Source: Sisyra terminalis
Lineage: Eukaryota > Arthropoda > Insecta > Neuroptera > Sisyridae
Length of the DNA: 64,000 bases
Assembly: GCA_958496175.1 (NCBI GenBank)
Contig: OY292275.1
Coordinates: 35,293,701 to 35,357,700 of the forward strand
Direction of reading: 5' to 3'
A program made the translations under genes and the position numbers. Under the pieces are notes generated by a model, which was not told the origin of the DNA, ran no database searches, and saw only the letters and a program-made list of their open reading frames with translations. Shown piece by piece: positions 59,361 through 64,000 of the stretch. Numbering within the stretch: the stretch's first letter is position 1; every line of letters begins with the position of its first letter.

Positions 59361-59571
59361 TCTATATATGTAAGTATATAAAAATTTAATGTTCGTTTGT
59401 TGAATATCGAAAATCTCCACAAGGCTCTGTACTGATCAATTTGAAGTTTGTATGCAACGCTGAATTTATAAGTGCATCTTTTTATTAAATCAGGAGACTC
59501 AATATAGTCTCACATCAACAAATACAGCGAAGGATGCTGTGGGTCGTCAACCCACAACAAGTTTTGTAAAA
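59361..59571 (+). mobile_element. Helitron remnant of a different subfamily
   Basis: TCTATATATGTAAGTATATA follows an A at 59360 and is followed by AAAATTTAATGTTCGTTTGT, ATCGAAAATCTCC and GTACTGATCAATTTG. This is typical of Helitron 5' regions (TATATATAAAAATT.AATGTTCGTTTGT...CGAAAATCTCC...ACTGATCGATTT). Near the other end, CAGCGAAGGATGCTG and TGTGGGTCGTCAACCCACA (59538-59556) form hairpins where the 3' stem would be. The terminal CTAGT is not preserved. Confidence 0.5.
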
Positions 59572-61374
59572 TTATTGATTTAACAATCCATCTGCCATAT
59601 TAAAATTGATAATTTACCGATTTTTTTTCTTTCTAATTCAGATCTGTAATAAAGGTAGTAGGTCATTTTTAGTTATAGTCATAGCATATATACTATGTAT
59701 AATTTATTTGTAATTTATTAGTTTTTTAAGTAAAAGGTTTAAAATTTACTAAAATGATAACTTAACATTTACTCAAATAGTATAATTTAATGAATATGGT
59801 TTTTAAGCTAAATTATACTTTCAAATTCGAAATTATATTTGACTAGAAAAATAATAACTCTTTTGTAAGTTTGTTCCTCAAAACTTTTGATATTTATATT
59901 TTTTGAAAATTTTAGCGACATGAAAAGGTTTTAGTCATTCATCTGTCATAGAAAAAATAATGCGATTCAAATATAAAACTCTTTTAATAGTAAAAAATCC
60001 ATCGGCACATGTCAAGCAAACGAAAAAGTTTCAAACATATTCAGCAATAAAATTGCACATTCCTCATTTGATCAACTTGAAAAAGCAGCGTGTTAAATTA
60101 ACTGTCCCTAAAATGGAGGCTGAAAACTTTATTTTTTATCGGACAGCTGTCGTCGAAATGACAATTTCTTGGCATAGAGGGTGGTTACACAATCACAATA
60201 TGTTCGACTTAAATGTAAGAAAGGGATATTTTAAATACGGTTTGAGCATTGTTATCTTAGGTGCCGATACTATTCTAATCTATTGAGAACCACCTTCATT
60301 TAAGACGGCATTTAACGTGAGGGGAAAACCGTTTACGATAATGCTATATATTTTAAATTTAGTCCTATTGAAATGTTTACACCTTTGATGTCTCTCGGAT
60401 AGAATTGGAGCAAAATTAAACAAGACGTTAGTAACGATAAATATATCAGCCTCTAAACTTGTTGAGATATTGTTTAAGTTGTATGATTGCACATAAATCT
60501 TTGTCCAGTCCTACAATTTCCTACGACAATAGATTTTGATGAGAGATGACTGTTTAAAGGATGGCTTGTGCAATTGATTGGAAAACCAGGGTGTCCACAA
60601 CGTAAGCGAACGTTCACTTTTGAAATATTAGCCTTTTATTACCGGCACACGACTATTGTTCCTTACCGAAATATGGGTGAATCATTTATAAGTCTGTCCC
60701 ACAGAAACGTTTTGTTCTTTTCTATAGTCCAAAAAATTGGGTGAGTATCAATATAATTATTATACTTGACCCCTATTCCATTCTTTCAAATTTTGGCGAT
60801 TTAAAATGTGCCAACAGCTCTTATAGGATACAAATAAATTTCAAAAGTTTTACTGTATTGAAAATGTCCTCATCGAATTGATAAGTTCGGCATATTAAAA
60901 AAATATCTCAAGCATTCAAAATTAAATCATATTTTGTACAACTTTTAAAGCTCTAGTTGAAATAAACTTCTACTTAATAAAGTATTTACTTATATTACAA
61001 TCAATATTCTTATTTTCTTTTTGTTTTTAATTCATATAAAAATATATAAGTCGCAATTACAAATGTTCCACAAATGAAACATAAATAATCTGTTCATATT
61101 AGTTATCAATATTATATATCTGAATGTTTTTATTTCAACAAATAAACATTTTCTTTACTTCCTTAAAATGAAACTTCTAAATAAAACTAAATATATTTAA
61201 ATTTATAACTATCAAAATTGTTCCGAGTTATTATTTTTTTATACACATTTTGAACCACAGTTAAGAAAAACTATTTATTATTTAAAAAAATACCTTTCCT
61301 ATTTCCTTAGATCTAATTAAAAGAAAAAATTATCTTGTTTAGTTCTTCATCTTTTCTTTGAATTTTGTCTTTTC
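59572..61374. other. Mostly AT-rich, with a patch of possible old coding DNA
   Basis: A 108-codon + strand frame at 59960-60286 is unassigned (includes MEAENFIFYRTAVVEMTISW). The following ~300 bp keep an even base composition; the end of that stretch is listed as a possible piggyBac fragment. Confidence 0.4.
60420..60600 (+). mobile_element. Possible piggyBac-type transposase fragment
   Basis: The + strand gives SKLVEILFKLYDCT, stop, IFVQSYNF. Then, in another frame, it gives TTIDFDER, stop, LFKGWLVQLIGKPG. In piggyBac transposases a helix (..I...F.......Y.P..NL) precedes (T/S)IDE.L..F+GR..F.QYIP.KP, so the positions of the IDE-like, FKG and KPG words agree. The match is short and the flanks do not extend it clearly. 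Confidence 0.35.
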
Positions 61375-61382
61375 GTCTATCT

Positions 61383-61684
61383 TAGGGGTGGGCAAACTTA
61401 AGTCAATATGATCGACAATGATTTTTCCTGTTTATATGCAATCGACTTCGAAAAATGGGTTAAAAAACATTTACAAATATTAAAAGAGAATGAATATAAG
61501 GAGTATTAAAAGCACTATTTTGGACTTGGTAGATGCGTATTTTATTTTAAATTCAAGTTTCATTCAATTTTTAGCACACATTTTCAATTGAAAAATTTGA
61601 AATTTACTAAGAAAATTATTTAAAATTGACTGTTTATTTTAAACTAATTATTTTATATCGCGATCGACCGTTTGCTCACCCTTG
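61383..61684 (+). mobile_element. hAT-type MITE, copy 2 (302 bp)
   Basis: The left end TAGGGGTGGGCAAAC (61383-61397) and inverted right end CAAGGGTGAGCAAACGGTCG (61684-61665) are terminal inverted repeats of the CAGGGGTGGGCAAA type found in hAT MITEs. Flanking octamers GTCTATCT (61375-61382) and GTCGATCC (61685-61692) agree at 6 of 8 positions, fitting an aged 8-bp duplication. Its right half is repeated at 35530-35763. Non-coding. Confidence 0.7.
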
Positions 61685-61692
61685 GTCGATCC

Positions 61693-63529
61693 TTAGCGAA
61701 GTATTTTAGATCAAAACAATTAATACTTCTTTTTAATAGGTTCAATATTCCACTTCATCTTCTTTTTTCGTGAATTTTTCTAGTTTTTCTTCTGCAGCAT
61801 CCAATATTAAACTTTTTTCTCTCAGAATGTGTTTCATACAGTTTAATTTTTTCTTGTCACTACCACAATAGTTGATCTTTCATCGATAACTCTCGTCAAT
61901 ATTTCCACCTCAATTCTTGTGTTCAATTTTTTCTTTTTTTCTCCAGCCCCACCACATTTCAAATTTCTCTAGATAGTTTCCTTTTTGTTTCCAAAAAATG
62001 AATATTTCCATACACAAATTGCGACAACCCACACATACCAATTTTTAAATATACTTGTCAAATTTTTGGTATAATCTGTTGATTAATAATTTCTTCTTGT
62101 TGTTGAACTTCATTATCATAAGACTCTCTTCAATTTCACTAGTATATTGTTTGTTTTTGGTGATGGCATGTTCCAAATGCATATTTTTTACACAATTTTT
62201 TTTTTAAATAATATTAAAGTACAAAAATTTATAAGGGAACTGCAATGATCATAAACATCCTGAATCAATAGTCATTCAAGTTAACTTTGAAATTGTATAG
62301 CCATGGTAGAAGATAAAAAAAAAATAATACTGAATGTAAAACGAAAAACAAGCAGAAAGCAAAAATCAGCAATTGGCGATTTGAAAGCGAATTTTTCACC
62401 AAAATAAGCTATGAATTATTCATAAAATCAATAAAGTCTACTTTTAGCGTCAATTAATTATTAAAACAAATCTAAAGAATCCTTAAAGGAAAATCTTAAT
62501 TGAGAAAAAATAGCATCTAATGCTCAAAAAGTTTCACTTCTTGAGTTTATATTCTCGCATAAGTTATAATATACACACATATTTTTCTTCTCATTTCAAA
62601 AACTGTTTTAGGAAAATATTGGAATAAGTATATAGTGTATTAAAAGTGTATTGAATTCGTTCTTTCGTTGAATTGGTTCTTTTTAATAAGTAACACCACT
62701 TAAAATGATCCAACCGTTCATGTAAATGAAAATTTAAAAACCTGGTTTATCTAAGAATATTTTCTCAGAAAATATGCAGTATGCAACATAAAGTATATAG
62801 GAAAAATAATATTTTCTAAAATATTACACGAATTAATTTTTGACTGAAAACGGATTGCCTAGTAAAATTACCATAATTGATAATAGATTTGTGTCTACCA
62901 ATAGAGGTTAGTTAAAAAAATATTTTTCAAGTAGTAAGATAATACCGTACAAGTGTAGTAGTATTTTATTAAAGTTTACTTCCCGAAAATCGTGTCTATC
63001 AACAAATACTTTTTTTCCTTCTTTTAGCACAATATGCATGATATAGCGATATATCAGTCCCAATGGACTACTCCTGCAAAATTTTTCTAGTTCTGAAATC
63101 AGTCAAGGAGATCTGTGAATCCCATCTTTGAAATCGTTATGTTGTTTTGCTACTATCTAAAAGGTTTACTGTTACGTTATGTTGAGCTTCTCCTGATACT
63201 TTTTGCTGTATTTCTGAATTTCCTTACCGCTGGTATACCTGTGTCGTCATGAATCTTGGTTTTGTTCACATACCAAAGAGTTGATAAATCCGTTGAAATA
63301 AACTATAGTTGCTATACATTTTTTTAAAAATGTCAAAACTAAGATACTATAATGAATAAGATACTATATATCAATACTATAATGAAGGTGTAGAGAAGAA
63401 CTCCTAATGAGAATGATTTTATATAAAATCCATTCTCCAGTTAACCTTTTCAAGTGGTGGTTAGTATTGTAAAACAGTATCCAAGCTTGGCCGAATTCCA
63501 TATTCTTCTTCTTCCTCTTCATCATTCCT
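61693..63529. other. AT-rich stretch without a recognisable gene
   Basis: No coding similarity seen. 63040-63260 has a more even composition but no recognisable motif. Confidence 0.5.
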
Positions 63530-63640
63530 ACAGCAAGAGTTCTTCCGCGCTACGTGCTAAAAGAGCTATTGCGTCCCAAATTTGTTTCTAGTTCCAATTG
63601 GTCGAGATAGCTTCTGAGAGAAAATTCCGCAGACAAACAA
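63530..63640 (-). mobile_element. RNase-H-type LINE, 3' end fragment
   Basis: The minus strand contains TTGGAACTAGAAAC, TTGGGACGCAATAGCTCTTT and TAGCACGTAGCGCGGAAGAA. This is collinear with the 3' part of the fragment at 4240-4720 (GGAACTAGGAAC, TTGGGTGCAATGGTTCTTTT, AGAAGAGCT). Only the last ~110 bp are recognisable. Confidence 0.45.
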
Positions 63641-64000
63641 TTGGATTTTTATATATATTTCCCAACTCAGGACCAAGTGACCAAAAAGAGCTGAGATGGT
63701 TATAATGAAGTCTATAATATTCTATAATGTATTAAATGAGAGATTATTTTCTGAAGCAAGTATAAGTAGTACCTATATGGAAAAAAGACGTAGTTGTTGG
63801 TATTCAACAAATGCTGTATAACGTTTTCATTCATCACAACTTACTACTGATAGATTTTATGTAAAAAACGAAATAAATTGAGATAAATCAAACATATTTT
63901 TGAGTAGTATATGTTTTTTTCATTATTCGCTATATTTGGTCGAATACCGAATATTAAAAGTATAGTCGAATAGACCGAATACCAAGTAATAGCTATGGTA
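63641..64000. other. AT-rich stretch to the window edge
   Basis: Nothing recognisable. The last ~60 bases repeat GAATA.CGAATA words (TCGAATACCGAATA, TCGAATAGACCGAATACC), possibly the start of a simple repeat that continues outside the window. Confidence 0.5.

Noticed and set aside
1..64000. CRISPR arrays, operons, prophage or plasmid features
   Set aside because: No regularly spaced repeats, ribosome-binding patterns or compact coding. The transposon families and gene density are those of an animal genome.

Overview
This window is very AT-rich (roughly three quarters A+T by eye) and holds no intact protein-coding gene that I can support. The longest open frames (up to about 120 codons) show no family resemblance and look like chance or shadows. 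The content is the debris of many eukaryotic mobile elements: Helitrons, Tc1/mariner, hAT-type MITEs, a Penelope-like element, several non-LTR retrotransposons and THAP-domain DNA transposons. This mix points to an arthropod, most likely an insect. I cannot assign the order. The window reads as intergenic or long-intron DNA.

Layout. 0-8 kb: AT-rich DNA, then a cluster of old coding fragments at 3.7-5.3 kb: a jockey-like LINE tail on +, an RNase-H-type LINE tail on -, and a broken C2H2 zinc-finger fragment on -. 12-12.6 kb: a THAP-bearing DNA element, related to a second copy at 48.7-49.7 kb. 16.8-19.5 kb and 58.6 kb: a dispersed and locally tandem repeat family (family A). 20.7-21.1 kb: a hAT-like MITE with an inner foldback. 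22.2-24.6 kb: a complete-looking Helitron (A|TC ... CTAG|T) carrying a 1.35 kb segment with a tRNA-like Pol III box. 24.6-29.4 kb: no transposons recognised, but more complex DNA that may include cis-regulatory sequence. 29.4-30.2 kb: a LINE reverse-transcriptase fragment and a dispersed repeat (family B). 35.5-36.3 kb: a hAT-type end, then the last 71 codons of a Penelope-like element ending directly at a hammerhead-ribozyme-like fold. 37.9-38.5 kb: a deleted Tc1-like element with 46-bp inverted repeats and TA duplications. 43.5-44.9 kb: a MITE-like block and a long mariner-type transposase pseudogene. 47-49.7 kb: a mariner-like fragment, a second Helitron bracketed by a 50-bp direct repeat, and the second THAP element. 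52.8-53.8 kb: two LINE tails in a row on -. 55.6 and 59.4 kb: short Helitron remnants. 61.4 kb: a hAT MITE. 63.5 kb: another LINE tail.

The parts are not a pathway; they are layered insertions. The most informative signals are (1) the hammerhead-like fold abutting the Penelope-like stop codon, with a decayed relative at 17.65 kb, (2) Helitron copies sharing a 3' module but with exchanged 5' ends, (3) two THAP-bearing elements broken at different zinc-ligand positions, and (4) the well-delimited Tc1 element. I found no new intact biological system. All family calls are by eye from translation, without database searches.
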